This document shows, one piece after another, positions 13,769 through 24,950 of a stretch of DNA of 52,952 nucleotides. This stretch comes from Paraphysomonas bandaiensis (taxonomy: Eukaryota > Chrysophyceae). The DNA lies in NCBI GenBank assembly GCA_965644295.1, contig CBFFRP010000660.1, forward strand, positions 1 to 52,952. The letters are read 5' to 3'. How positions within the stretch are numbered: position 1 is the stretch's first letter; each line of letters opens with the position of its first letter. The notes beneath the pieces are model-generated. The model ran no database searches. It saw only the letters and a list, made by a program, of their open reading frames with translations, and was not told where the DNA came from. Position numbers and translations under genes: made by a program.

Positions 13769-14713
13769 TTATGCACTAGTTGCATTTACTTCTTCCAATG
13801 CGAACTGCATGCTTCGAATATCAAGAGGAAACATATTCTTGCCCACGAGTTCCCTAGGACCAGGTTTATAAGACATTCGAGCCATTTTGACCTGTCGAAA
13901 CACTGGCCCATCTTCTCCTACTGACTCTTCCAACTCATTGCATTCGTTATGCCTTCGGTGAAGCTCGTAGGTATCCGGAGATGATAAGACTGGAAGCTGC
14001 ATAGAAATTAGATTGTTGAATTTGCTGCGTTTTTGAGCGAGAAATTTAACAATTTGAGCTTGAGCCTCGGTCTTTGAGGGCATAGGCTTGGACCATACAG
14101 AGTCACACCCAGCAGCCAGTAAGTTATCCTTTGCTGTGGATGCCATTCCGGTACAACCAATGATGACAACATTATCGAAAGCCGGGTCCGACCTTAGAAG
14201 CTCTACTACTTGGTGACCCAACATTCGGCCACCAGTGCTTTCCATGTTCTGGTCTATAATGATCACATCCGGACGACGCGGTGAGGCTTGCACGAGTTGC
14301 ATAGCTCGCTCACCATTCTCAGCCCCTTCTACCATCCACATAACTTCATCAATAACTCCACCCAATATACGTTTCGTCAGTTTCCTGTGTATAATCGAAT
14401 CATCAACAATCAGTACTGATAGACCAATGTTATCAGATTGCTTTGTATCTGTATTGTTATCTTTCCACTTTGCATTCCCAAATATGCTCCCAATAGAGCA
14501 GTCTAATGGTCCCATATCCCCATAAAACATCATACCATCATTACTACATGATGTCTCTGATACAAAGACTTCAAATTTTGTTTTCCCTGTACGTGGTGAT
14601 ATAACATGTGTTGATTTCATTGCAATTTCTTTTGTTTTCTTTGTTTTCTTTGTATCTTTAATATCAAATGAATAATCCTTATTCATTGTGATAGGAGTAT
14701 ACCATTGATTCAT
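13769..14713 (-). CDS. Receiver-domain (response regulator-like) protein
   Basis: 314 residues in one exon. The N-terminal ~95 residues are Lys/Thr-rich and unrecognised. A CheY-like receiver follows at about residues 98-225, beginning LSVLIVDDS with the acidic pair D104/D105. Strand beta-3 is DVIIIDQNM with the likely phospho-acceptor D154. T188 (in GCTGM) and K209 (in SKPMP) are in the conserved switch positions, so all phosphotransfer residues are present. The C-terminal ~85 residues carry no recognised output domain. By family, such proteins receive phosphate from a hybrid histidine kinase through a phosphotransfer protein; no such partner is in this window. The ATG at 14713 opens in AT-rich codons as the other host genes do. 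It lies about 1.1 kb from, and divergent to, the small gene at 15793. Confidence 0.9.
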   Translation of the reverse strand: MNQWYTPITMNKDYSFDIKDTKKTKKTKEIAMKSTHVISPRTGKTKFEVFVSETSCSNDGMMFYGDMGPLDCSIGSIFGNAKWKDNNTDTKQSDNIGLSVLIVDDSIIHRKLTKRILGGVIDEVMWMVEGAENGERAMQLVQASPRRPDVIIIDQNMESTGGRMLGHQVVELLRSDPAFDNVVIIGCTGMASTAKDNLLAAGCDSVWSKPMPSKTEAQAQIVKFLAQKRSKFNNLISMQLPVLSSPDTYELHRRHNECNELEESVGEDGPVFRQVKMARMSYKPGPRELVGKNMFPLDIRSMQFALEEVNATSA

Positions 14714-15116
14714 TGTTATATCAATCTCAACTAAATCACCGTCTTCTTATAAACTTCAATATATATGATACCGCATTTCATTCATCCCATCTGATTTATG
14801 AGTTTATTCATCGTGTTCTAGAGTTCAAGTGTTCCCAATGACGATATATTTGATTGACATTTATTGTATTCTCTAATTTTTTATATATATGGTAGGCTAA
14901 AAAATGCTAAATTTTAGATGAAAATCCCTTCACATCGTCATATATACCCTCTTTCCCATATAGATCTCCTAATATACAGTATTCTGACTGTATAAAACCC
15001 CACTATATTACCCTCACCCTGTAGAGATATAGTATAGTCCCTACGTACTTCCCGTACTAAACCCCCACCCATCGTCACTTCCAAGTCGTCATATCATCAT
15101 ATTAGAAATATTTTAA

Positions 15117-15256
15117 CCAATCAGAGACTAGGAATTTCCTTCCAATCCTTGGACATTAAAACTTCATATATTGAACCAATCAAATTCCTCAGAGATAACA
15201 TTGACCAATCAAAGGACACTGAATCTTAAACAATTTATTTCACATATTGATCCAAT
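15117..15256. promoter_or_regulatory. Cluster of five CCAATC boxes
   Basis: CCAATC occurs at 15117, 15142, 15176, 15205 and 15252, all in the same orientation, within 140 bp of the spacer between the divergent receiver gene (starts 14713) and the small gene at 15793. In eukaryotes, clustered CCAAT boxes are bound by the NF-Y/HAP complex. The spacing (25, 34, 29, 47 bases) and shared orientation suggest a promoter. The remainder of 14714-15744 is AT-rich with no gene I can support. Confidence 0.4.
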
Positions 15257-15792
15257 CATAAGCCTTCTGTTGACAGGCTTTTAAACACACAGTGCGTTGT
15301 CATGAAACACGCATATATAGCTATGTATGTATACTATATTTAATGATATCGATTCCACACATGCATATGATAAAACTTCATCAGAACTTGATAGCAGAAA
15401 TTCAGTGTTATATGCGAGAGTGAGATTACTCAAAATCTCCAGTTCAATACCTAACCATTACAGTTCAGTTCGACTACAGTACTGTGGTGTATATACAAGT
15501 GGACCTTCATCACATTGATAACGTATCTGATATTACTGACTATAGTATTATTATAATATGCTACGATTAAATGGATTTTATCTTCTTGGAACTGATAAGG
15601 AAATGAGAAAGATATAATGAGTTGAGTGCAGCCCTTCACAGACATGGTCCCTCTTTAAATACAATCGCCAGCGAGTGCAGTCATTCTTGCTTTGTATCAT
15701 CCACTGTCGCCAATCGAGATTGTTGCTTGTCCGGAATTCTGTAAATGTACTCAAGTTTTTTTTGGGAAGAAGACTCTTTTTTGACACTGGCA

Positions 15793-16091
15793 ATGGCGAA
15801 AAGGGACATGGTTGAAGAAGACGAGTGTAATTACAAGTTGCTTGCTCAAAATGTTTCCCTTCTTGCTAGAAGTGATTTTGATGGTTTACCTTTTCACCGT
15901 CTTGGATTAGCTTATTGTCCGGTTGTGTTTTCTTTCGTTGCTATGCATCAGGTTTGAAGGACTTACACAATACAACTATTGATTCGTTTTAGCAAGTATA
16001 TTACGATGAAGAATATGGTAATAATTATATGTACGATAAGAAAGAGATTCAAAATATATTGATACATTTCACGAAAATAACTTTAATTTGA
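15793..16091 (+). CDS. Small two-exon protein of unknown function
   Basis: Exon 1 (15793-15951) ends in a Gln codon, followed by a 41-nt intron 15952-15992 (starts gtttga, ends ttttag). Exon 2 (15993-16091) continues in frame to TGA, giving 85 residues. An upstream in-frame ATG at 15745 would add 16 residues. The protein starts MAKRDMVEEDE, has a hydrophobic middle (LGLAYCPVVFSFVAM) and a Tyr/Asn-rich tail. I do not recognise it. Support is the phase-0 splice that removes an in-frame stop, and the continuing frame. It converges on the damaged minus-strand gene ending at 16228. It could also be a fragment of a longer gene. Confidence 0.4.
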
Positions 16092-16227
16092 ATTTTTATT
16101 ATAATAAATAGAACGATTTCCGATTATCTTCTGACAAAGAATAGCTATATAGACCACTGATACACAATTGGAACAGTAAAATATACCTTAAAATTCAAAA
16201 TAAATTTAGCGTACAGGATAGTTACGT

Positions 16228-16882
16228 TCACCTCTCCACACCGCAAACTGTAGATGAGCGTGATAGGAACCGCATCGCCTTATCAGCAGCGAAGTAGCAT
16301 TCTATTTTTTCTGCTCTACCACGAAAAGAATCAGTCATTCTACTGCCACAGCTGTATACAAACAAAATTTCTGCATTTTCGAATGCTTTCAGTACAAGTA
16401 TCTGACTTCTAATTCCTCTCCACACAGACTTCACGTCCTCCTCAGGAATAATACGTTTCATATAGTCATATGTTTTGGTAATCTTGTCTGATAGATCTAA
16501 CTTGACTTTCTTCTCTGTCGGTAGAGATATTATATTGTTCGGATTACTATGTCCTTGCATTCCATGAAAAATATGTACTCTCTTTCGCAGTTACAAGCAC
16601 TGTAAACATTGCCCCACTGAACTAGCGCCTGACCTTTTTTTAATGACTTCACCATTTGTAAGTAGCACAATGACAACGTTATCGTACCCATTGGATTCAA
16701 GCCATTTTGTAAACAAGGTACCAAGAGCGTCTTCCATTTCTTCGGCTACATTTTTCTGATTGGCTGCACGAACTTTCAAGTCTACATGTCGAACTTTCAA
16801 GGCTTTCAAGGTTTTATCTCATATCATCCATATCATTGAGTAAAAATGGGAATTGTTTCTTCAATTGGACGGCTTCTTTCAT
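16228..16882 (-). pseudogene. Unrecognised minus-strand gene with a broken frame
   Basis: Three minus-strand blocks read as one protein. The ATG at 16882 opens 22 codons (MKEAVQLKKQ...) and hits a stop near 16818. One base out of phase, the frame continues through DVKL-like text (VRHVDLKVRAANQKNVAEEM, then GYDNVVIVLLTNGEV) to about 16595. A 48-nt interval at 16547-16594 (gtaactg...acatag) can be removed as an intron to join the last block, which runs to a stop at 16228. The last block contains KITKTYDYMKRIIPEEDV and ends SSTVCGVER. I do not recognise the family. The one-base slip near 16818 means a pseudogene, a sequencing error or a missed small intron. Its 5' end faces the cullin gene across a spacer holding a 130-bp family B element. 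Confidence 0.4.
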
Positions 16883-17160
16883 AAGTAATGAGGTTAAAAC
16901 AAACAGATTCATAATATTAATATGATTCAAATCTAATTTCTTTATAATATGAATATATATATACGTATATCATTAATAGTCATGTGATTTAAGATCTCTT
17001 CATTGAATTTCTCAGAGATTTCACTATGAATTATTAGTTTTAATTATAAGGATTATAACATACTTTAATGGAATATTATGACAGCTACAGCTACAGGATA
17101 TGCATGTCTCTTAGGGTTACCTTAAAGTATGAGGAATGGAAGATTTTAGGAGACCTGCCA

Positions 17161-17290
17161 GCATCTTTTGTATATTTTTGTTCCAAGATGCCTCTAATAT
17201 TGAGATTACAATTACCTGTATTTCAACCGTAGTTGTATTGCAGTAATATAGAGTATATTTGCTTCAATTTATTTCCGAAAAATAAGATGC
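17161..17290 (+). repeat. Family B element, copy 1, exactly 130 bp
   Basis: Begins gcatcttttgtatattt and ends aataagatgc, matching copies at 22904, 26606 and 34223 over the whole length. It lies between the 5' ends of the gene at 16882 (minus) and the cullin at 17585 (plus). The rest of 16883-17584 is AT-rich presumed promoter. Confidence 0.9.
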
Positions 17291-17584
17291 TGACTGGTGA
17301 TACGCGATATGTGTAATACGGTTGTATTCCACTGGAAGTAGGCCGGATATTTCTTCAACAACTCTACACCGTATTCAAACAAAAAACTCTATTTTTGAAG
17401 AAAACACTATTTTGATAGATTAAATATATAAAAACATGGGTTTTCTATATAACCAACCCCTATATTTTTATCTATAAAACACTATAATTGTGTTGGACAA
17501 TCTACTCTAGTATCATCATATCATCCTGCAGTGTTATTAAAGTATAGATGATGATATAGTGAACCATAATTATAAACAATAATA

Positions 17585-20500
17585 ATGTTAAATATATCAA
17601 AACAATTCATACATTCATCTATTGAAAAACAATTATTAGAATGGACAACACAAAAATGTCGTGATGGGACTATCATACAATTTGATGAGGTACATACATA
17701 CATATATATACATATATATCCCTTATAATCATATATATATATTCTTATAGGGATGGGATGTTATATTAGAATACGGTATTGATGTACTTCGTCAGATATT
17801 ACGTCAAAAACATATCCCTAATCGACCCTTTACATCATATGGATTTGCATCCCTGTATACTATATCACATAAGATATCACTGTCACCTAATCCATCAAAA
17901 TCATTATATAATCGTCATAAACAAATGATTGAAACATATTTATGTAATGATATTGTACCACTTATTGTGGATGCACAATATTCAGGATGTGTTATGAAGG
18001 TAATCATGTATCTATCACACTATTACAATACAGTCATGTAATATTAGGAATTTGTGAAGTCATGGAGTTTATATGAGATTATGGCGACTTGGATGTGGCG
18101 TTTATTTATGCATCTTGATCGTGGTGTGGTAGTTGAAAATAAACTCCCAACATTAACATCATGCTGCTTGAAAGCGTATTATGATATAGTATACTGTTCT
18201 GTTAAGAATACAGTCAGAAGAAAGATGCTTGAGAGTATTGAGTTACATCGAAAGGGAGAATCGCCAACTTGTGACTACTTAAAAGAATGTGTTAAGGTAA
18301 TGGGTGCTGTAAACCTGTACATGTTGCTCATATGGTATGTCACCTGTAGATATTCGAATATATGGGGCTCGCTGCCAAGGTAATGAATGCGCAGAATCTT
18401 AAAAGTGTACTAGGAATGCCACCGGACTTGGAAGTTTATCGTCGAGATTTCGAAGTTTTACTTTTGCAAGTGGGTTGATAACTTCGGTATGATGCTTTTT
18501 GTTATGACTCGCAATCCTTTCTTTCAGGAAACGCGTCGTTATTACTCTTCTCAGAGCAGTGCTATGATAACTGATGCAGATAACGTGGCTGAATACTTAA
18601 AGTTAGTTGAACAGATGCTACTCAGTGAGCTGCGTCGGTGCCGAGAGTATTTACGCCCAGAAACCACGCAATTTGTGCACAAAGTATGCCTTGAAGAACT
18701 CGTCATGTCTAAGAGATCTGTCTTGAGTGAAGGAATTCGCGGTACCATAAGTGACACCTATAGCCGTCTATATGATGGCGAACACAAGTGCTATCGTAGC
18801 ATTCAATATGAAGCTGTATCTCATCACTTTGAGAACTTGAGGCGAATGTACAATATATTTTCTCAAACAAGCCATATGTGCACGGAAGGAGATATAGATC
18901 GAAGTGACAGCAAAACACTTCTCTATGACTTAGCGGATGAATTCACTCGTTTCGGTGTGTTGATTAGGGAGTCGATAACCAGATTTTATACTGATAAACG
19001 AGAGGCACTGAATGTCTCTTCCACAACATGCAACACTCTTTCCTTCGGTGCTGAGAGTGCTCCAAATACTTCATCCGTTGACCATACTTCACATGAAAAC
19101 TGTCATGGACCAAATATGAAACTTGATCTAGTTGACGACGTAATATATGCACTCGTACTGCTAGGTGACATTGCCAAATTTGTATTTGATGGGAATCCGA
19201 AGTTCATCCAAGCCACCAAGAAAGCATCACGACATGTCGTCAATTGTCCCGATGATAGTGTTGATTTTATTTCAATATATGCCAACTTTTGTGATAAAAA
19301 GTTACGTGTACGTAGTACTGTGTGTTAACTGCACTTCACTGTATCTAATTTGTATGGTATAATTTTAGGAGAGCGGAAGTTATGCAGAGATAGAAAGTTT
19401 TATGTCCACGGTATTTACGAATATTGACAATAAAGACATATTTTTGGAAGTGTACCGCAGACTTCTTGCTCGTCGATTGCTCAGTGGAAATTCTATATCT
19501 TTGGATGTGGAAAAGCTAGTCGTCTCTCAAATGAAGATTCAGTGCGGCACATCGTATACTGTAAAGCTTGAGGGAATGATAAATGATTACTGTTTGTCGG
19601 AAGATATTTTTAGAGCATGGACTCAGAGTGTAGAGTCGAATAATCGATTTCAGGTGTCGTAGGCAGTACGTTCTATGATATACTCTCTCATTAGCACAGT
19701 CTTCGCAGATAGAATTCCATGTTCAAGTGGTCACGGCTTGTTATTGGCCGCATATCTCTCACCAACTTCCACATTTACCCTCCGAGATGCAGGTGTGCCG
19801 AAATAGCTTCTCTCAATGGTATATCGCCCACAACTCCAGCAAACGACTAAAGTGGGCACTTTCGAGTGGGTGGGTTTTGATGCGTGCTACTTATCCATCC
19901 ACAGCAGTCGATTCGACATGTACTTCATTCAGAAAAGACAGATTTTATGAAGTGAAACTTACATTAGAACAGGTCGTTTATTTGACGAATCCTCTCTCAG
20001 ACTTACATGTGCTGGTATCATAGGCTGTAGTGCTAAGTATATTCGATAATTTTTCAGGAGATTCCGGCCTCAGTATAGCCGACATCAAGGAGAGGAGTGG
20101 AATTGAAGATATGAAGATCCTCAAACGAGTACTTCATTCACTTTCTTGTCAAAGTATCAAGGTGAGTTGTGGGAATTTCCTACAACTTTCTGACAATTAC
20201 ATCAGCTGCTGCTAAAAACTCCACCCAATTCCAAGTTGGTCGGAAATGACGACACTTTCTTACCAAATAAAAAGTTTAGAAGCAAACACAAGAAGGTAAG
20301 CCCAAGAGAAACCATTGTAATCATTATTACGCAACTGAATTTTGGTCCGATGTAGTTTAAAATAGCTATGCCGTCAGCTGAGAAGCCCGTAGGGAAGAGC
20401 ATCGAATTGGAAAGGGGCCTCGTCATAGACGCAGCTATTATTAGGATTATGAAAGCACGACGCGTCAGCTCTCATAGTGACTTGTACAGTGAAGTACTGG

Positions 20501-20622
20501 TACAATCAGCGCATTTTAAACCGGACGGTCGATTTGTAAAACAACGAATATCTATTTTAATAGAGAAATGCTTTTTGGAGAGAGATGAAGCCAACCCAAC
20601 TATTTATAAATATTTACCATAG
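17585..20622 (+). CDS. Cullin (CUL1-like) ubiquitin-ligase scaffold
   Basis: Ten exons: 17585-17689, 17751-17999, 18048-18296, 18350-18469, 18528-19307, 19369-19653, 19709-19972, 20024-20161, 20206-20295, 20356-20622. They give 848 residues, slightly longer than the usual 740-780. Cullins scaffold cullin-RING E3 ligases: the N-terminal repeats bind the adaptor and F-box receptor, and the C-terminus binds RBX1. Family hallmarks in order are HLDR at the end of repeat 1, VYRRDFE and RRYYSSQS, the homology domain (DIFLEVYRRLLARRLL), VVTACYWP, and a winged-helix end with DAAIIRIMKARR in which K793 is the expected NEDD8 acceptor. The ending FLERDEANPTIYKYLP is typical. The HRKGESP segment and overall pattern favour CUL1 over CUL3/CUL4. 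All nine introns (44-61 nt) are phase 0. The first two exons are strongly AT-rich in third positions. Confidence 0.93.
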
Positions 20623-21378
20623 TGTGTATTCATCTCTATATAAAATAATAATGTACATGAAGACTAATAGTCACGAACTATTACCATCGTCTCTAAATAT
20701 AGAAGCCATTCCTAGCTTGCAGGGTCATAGGACTCAACATTTAACATGAGTAGACAGTAGACAGAAATTAACATCTTACGGACAAATTATTCAGTGTTAT
20801 GATGTGCCTATATACCTTGCTCCTTGCTCAATATTCAATATATATATATATGAGTAGTGTTCCCACAGCATGTTTTGGTATACTTATGTGTTGAGGATGA
20901 ATCCAGACCAGTTGCAGCTTGACACAGTGGAAGACGGACTCTGCCATTTCATGAAATATATCCCACTGCCATACTTTTCAATACCGACTATTTCCAGTTT
21001 CCAGTACTTGTATTCGTATAAATACAACGATGAAACTTGTTACTTCTGCTCAATCTAAACGTGTGGTATCTAGTAGTTAGTAGTCCTTTTCTATGTTCCT
21101 ATATATCGTAAGGCAGCTTTTAAACTGCACCATTGTTTTTTATTTCTATCCGGTTAATCAAGTAATATATTCACAATACAATATATTGTTCTCTGGCTCT
21201 GTTACAGACTGTTGAGTTTTGCAGTATATGTATTATGCATTTGAAGTAAATTCATAGTATGAGCAAGGTGTACTTGGTGCAGAGCATGGTTAACTTCTGA
21301 GAAATGTCCAATTCTAACATGATGGTAGCGAATAGCGAGTGATGCTCTGAAGTTTGACAAGTATCAGGCTGAGGTACC
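20623..21378. other. Spacer after the cullin gene, no supported gene
   Basis: AT-rich sequence with scattered stops. A 62-codon frame at 20870-21058 has no recognisable content and is not called. Confidence 0.5.
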
Positions 21379-21735
21379 CTCAACAAAGTCGGACTCGCAC
21401 CTTGTCGTGGTGTTTTGGGGGATAAGTACCAGATATATTTCTCCGGAAAACTAACGTAAGCCGCATATGTAGTCAGCAGATATAGTTCTGCCCACACATA
21501 TAGCCTAGTTTATGTGTGTTACAAAGGACACTAATATAAGTGTCACTTGTGTAGACGTATTATTTGGGCCCTAATGAATAAACAGGCATCTGGGACTGGG
21601 CCCAACTTAAAGGAATTCTGCTTGCTCACTGCGTTTGCTTTGAGTGATAGAGCGAAAGTGGCGTTAAATAGTAGGATATCAGAGTTAAGTACTTACTCTT
21701 AAACGCCTCTTGATAATAATAACACATTCAATACT
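21379..21735. repeat. Dispersed repeat family A, copy 2 (long form)
   Basis: Aligns with the copy at 32949-33310 from cctcaacaaa through gggggataagtacc, agtcagcagatat and ctgcccac to the shared gcgttaaatagtagga block and the cgcct...ataat end. It is diverged in the middle of the core. Unit length, a shared sharp 3' end and dispersal suggest the terminus (LTR or 3' end) of a retroelement. A 61-codon acidic frame just after it (21774-21959) could be a gag remnant but is unsupported. The rest of 21736-22279 shows nothing. Confidence 0.7.
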
Positions 21736-22279
21736 AAGCTGAAATATCTGCTTAGAAGACCAATATTCATCCGATGAATCAAGATTACTTGGGGTTAGAG
21801 CCAAAACCGCAGGAAGAGGTAGAGCACGAGAGTTATCATAGTTATGGCATGAGCGAAATGACACCTGTGTTGCAAGTTGCAACGATTTCGGAGGTTTGTG
21901 AACACACCACAGATGTATTAGAGGTTGACAACCAATACATGGAGGCCACGGCATCATGACCCCGATAAGGAAGTATTGTCCAGTCAGATGCTTTAAAGAG
22001 GGTGCTCAATTCTAACAGACTACATTGTTACACTTTAGTTGACAAGTTAAGTTCTCACGTTGACTATCTTTTTTTGGTTATGTTATGTGTATGCAATTAA
22101 CAACGATGGGCACTAACTATCACCAGCAAAATATCTAGCAATATCACACGATACATATTCTATATATATGCACTTATATCATTTCTTTTTCATTCACAAC
22201 ACTTATCCATCAGAAACATTGCTTTAAATATTTATAGTTGTCTATACATAAAAATAATTAGCGCATACATGTTGATTAA

Positions 22280-22798
22280 TCATGATATTTGGCATACACG
22301 TTCATATTCAATCTTTGGGCATCTATCCATTATGACATTCATCCCAGCCGCTGTCGCCTTCTCGGCTGCCATCTCATTTACGACCCCCAGCTGCATCCAC
22401 ACTGTTTTAGCTCCAATAGTAATTGCTTCCGTAACAATGGAATCTACATCTTCAGGCTTACGAAAGATGTCAACAATGTCTATACGTGTTTTCAGTTCTT
22501 CAGGGATCATTAATAGTGATGGATACGTTACTTCACCAAGTATTATACCCCCTTTAACAGCTACTAATGGATTAATTGGTAGAACACGATATCCTTTATC
22601 TTGTAAATACTCCATTACTTGATATGATGGACGATCTCTATTAGGTGAGGCTCCAACCATAGCTATAAGTTGAGAGGATCTTAATATATGTGAAATATAG
22701 TTATCATTATAAGTAAATGATGGATAAGAGAAGTTTCTTTTGAGTAGTAATTGTGAGTATAGATGAAGTTGATTGTAATATTTCATAATGATAGTCAT
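22280..22798 (-). CDS. CoA-binding domain protein (YccU-like), probably mitochondrial
   Basis: 172 residues in one exon. Residues 35-165 match the small CoA-binding (CoA_binding_2) family: a Rossmann fold with the nucleotide loop IAMVGASPNRDRPSYQV at 45-61, then YRVLPINP, the RKPEDVDSIV segment and the TVWMQLGVVNE motif, ending with DRCPKIEY. All are typical of bacterial YccU/YneT-like proteins and eukaryotic homologues. Biochemical function is poorly defined in the family; CoA or acyl-CoA binding is expected. The N-terminal ~33 residues are rich in Lys, Tyr, Leu and Asn with few acidic residues, compatible with a mitochondrial presequence. It is divergent from the MATH gene, with family B copy 2 starting about 105 bp upstream of its ATG. 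Confidence 0.9.
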   Translation of the reverse strand: MTIIMKYYNQLHLYSQLLLKRNFSYPSFTYNDNYISHILRSSQLIAMVGASPNRDRPSYQVMEYLQDKGYRVLPINPLVAVKGGIILGEVTYPSLLMIPEELKTRIDIVDIFRKPEDVDSIVTEAITIGAKTVWMQLGVVNEMAAEKATAAGMNVIMDRCPKIEYERVCQIS

Positions 22799-22903
22799 AT
22801 AGATGTTCTAGATTATATATATATATATTCTTATATATGATCTTATGGGTACACATACAGTACATATATATATAGGGATATACTCCTGCTGCCTGGTGTA
22901 CAG

Positions 22904-23033
22904 GCATCCTTTGTGTATTTTTGTTCAAAGATGCCTCTAATATTGAGAAAACAATTATCTGTATTCCAGCCGTAGTTGTATGTAGATACTATATAAGCTT
23001 TTTGCTTCCATTTATTTCCGAATAATAAGATGC
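22904..23033 (+). repeat. Family B element, copy 2, exactly 130 bp
   Basis: Begins gcatcctttgtgtattt and ends aataagatgc. It sits in the head-to-head spacer between the CoA-binding gene (ATG 22798, minus) and the MATH gene (ATG 23488, plus). The remaining spacer to 23487 is AT-rich with several tacagcagt-like words around 23200-23290, and no gene. Confidence 0.9.
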
Positions 23034-23487
23034 TACGACACAACAGAGATGTCATCATGATTCTGTAGATTCTAAAATCCTGTCTTTTATTATTTTGATA
23101 TCATAATATCGGGATAATTAGACCTCAAAACCATATATATAAAAATAGGGACAAAATACCTTATCAGTTATACCATATCATCATACTGTTCTACACTACA
23201 GCAGTACATATACACGCTGCTGTACATACACATACCATCCATATACAGTACAGCAGTGCTCAACAGTACACATACACACATACACAGCAGTGGATCTCGG
23301 ACTGTGCTAAAGGCTTATAGATATTCACATATACATCCGTCCATCCATATATTCTAATATCTACTACCTCACTTGTATTATAGTAACCATAAGAAGACAT
23401 TAACATTATCACTGATAATCTAATTATTTAACTATGTAAATATATAAGTATACCATACATATCCTACTAATCACCCTTTAGATTCAT

Positions 23488-24300
23488 ATGAAAGGTCAAA
23501 CTATTCGTAAAAGTTATTCATGTGATCCCTATTCTATGGGACGACCATCTATACAAAGAGCTAATAGCTATGCATCTACTGGCTCATTCTCTAGACCTGG
23601 TACTAGTAATGGATGTGGTCGTAGTATAACTCCTAAAATGCCTTCTAGTTCAATAAATAAAAGTTTTGAACGTCTTAATTCTATTGAAGTTAAAGGTAGT
23701 TTTACTTATAAAATATCAAATTGGTCAAAGAAATTGTTACCTTTTGATTCACCTGAGTATGAATTATATGGGAAAAAATGGCAGCTTAAAATATTTCCTG
23801 ATGGAGCACTCACTGAAAGTTCTGAATATGTCGAAATACAATTGGTAAACAAGACCGACAGAAATGTGAGTGCGACGTACGCAATAATATTGAAGAATCA
23901 GGCTGGCAGTGACGATTACATATGGGAAGACCCAGACGGAGAGGTCTTGTTTCGAGCGTTTGGTACAGGTGATCACTACTGGGGCTGCGACGAGTTTATG
24001 CTACGAAGCGAAATTGATGACCCATTTTCGGGGTTTTGTGTGAATGACTGCATTATCTTAGAAATTGAGGTGACGGCCCGTATTGATGATGAACTAGGTG
24101 CCATTACCCCTACCACAGTGTCCATCAACGAGAACGGAGAACAAATCCCTGGTGCATCTTTGGGTGCTGCCACGGATGAACTTAACGAACTGTCGACAAA
24201 AATGAAGCAGAAGGTACGCCTCCTTAGTGAGGACGAAATATTGCAAGATCAGCTTATAAGTGCCCGCCTTGGACCTACCAGTAGTCGTCAATTTAGCTGA
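23488..24300 (+). CDS. MATH/TRAF-like domain protein
   Basis: 270 residues, one exon. Residues 1-66 are Ser-rich and low complexity. A MATH (meprin and TRAF C-homology) domain follows at about 68-195. It opens GSFTYKISNWSKK and contains the strand KKWQLKIFPDG, a YVEIQLVNKTDRNVSATYAI strand pair, HYWGCDEFM, and the closing VNDCIILEIEV. These are the standard beta-sandwich landmarks that bind short peptide motifs. The tail (about 200-270) is acidic to helical, with no BTB, RING or protease domain, so this is a stand-alone MATH protein. MATH proteins often serve as substrate receptors or adaptors. A MATH-BTB receptor would pair with a CUL3-type cullin, so the nearby CUL1-like cullin is probably not a direct partner. 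The 5' third uses almost only A/T-ending codons. Confidence 0.9.
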   Translation: MKGQTIRKSYSCDPYSMGRPSIQRANSYASTGSFSRPGTSNGCGRSITPKMPSSSINKSFERLNSIEVKGSFTYKISNWSKKLLPFDSPEYELYGKKWQLKIFPDGALTESSEYVEIQLVNKTDRNVSATYAIILKNQAGSDDYIWEDPDGEVLFRAFGTGDHYWGCDEFMLRSEIDDPFSGFCVNDCIILEIEVTARIDDELGAITPTTVSINENGEQIPGASLGAATDELNELSTKMKQKVRLLSEDEILQDQLISARLGPTSSRQFS

Positions 24301-24950
24301 CTTTTTTTTCGTGTTTATTGTATTTTAACGAAGTCTCGATTTATACGTATTGTGATGACAACATGATATGCATTGCGTAAGAGACTATGAAGTTTGGGCT
24401 ATATGGTGAGTGTTGTTTGGTTATCTCTTTGTATGCCGTATGTAGCAATAAAAATAGTAGCAGCCACAATGCGTTAGCACTGGTTGTTGTAGTTGGCGAG
24501 TTGTAGTTTGTAATCAATTTCTATTACTACGAAATAACTTATATGAATAACTTGTGACTATATAGCATATTTCTCATTTAAGCGAACACGAAATTGCTCG
24601 ACATTTCAAGACAAAATTTAGAATTTCAAACTATAGCTCATAGTGGGGTAGCTGAAAACATATTACATATTGGTCACAGTACCATTATAGAGAGCATTTT
24701 ACTAGTAGTAATTTTAGTGTACAAAAAATGATCCCCAGAGCGCAATGCTTGGGGTAGAAAGTAGTCACTGTGATCCTTACGTAATGCACTGGACAAAAAA
24801 TAGGACTTTAAAAACGATTCTCATGCAATGACGCTGTAGGCAATATAATAAATAATGTATGTATCTCTTGATTATTATTTTAACAATTGCACCACGCTAC
24901 AAGAATGAAAATATGACCACAGAAAACAACCATCGGCCGCCCGAACGCTA
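24301..24950. other. Spacer between convergent MATH and PAQR genes
   Basis: AT-rich 3' flanks of two convergent genes. I see no further gene or repeat in it. Confidence 0.5.

Noticed and set aside
13497-13769. 90-codon minus-strand frame after the receiver gene
   Set aside because: AT-rich, no recognisable content, no ATG context of its own; most likely 3' untranslated sequence.
21774-21959. 61-codon acidic frame after family A copy 2
   Set aside because: Could be a gag fragment, but there is no motif and an equally long antisense frame exists.
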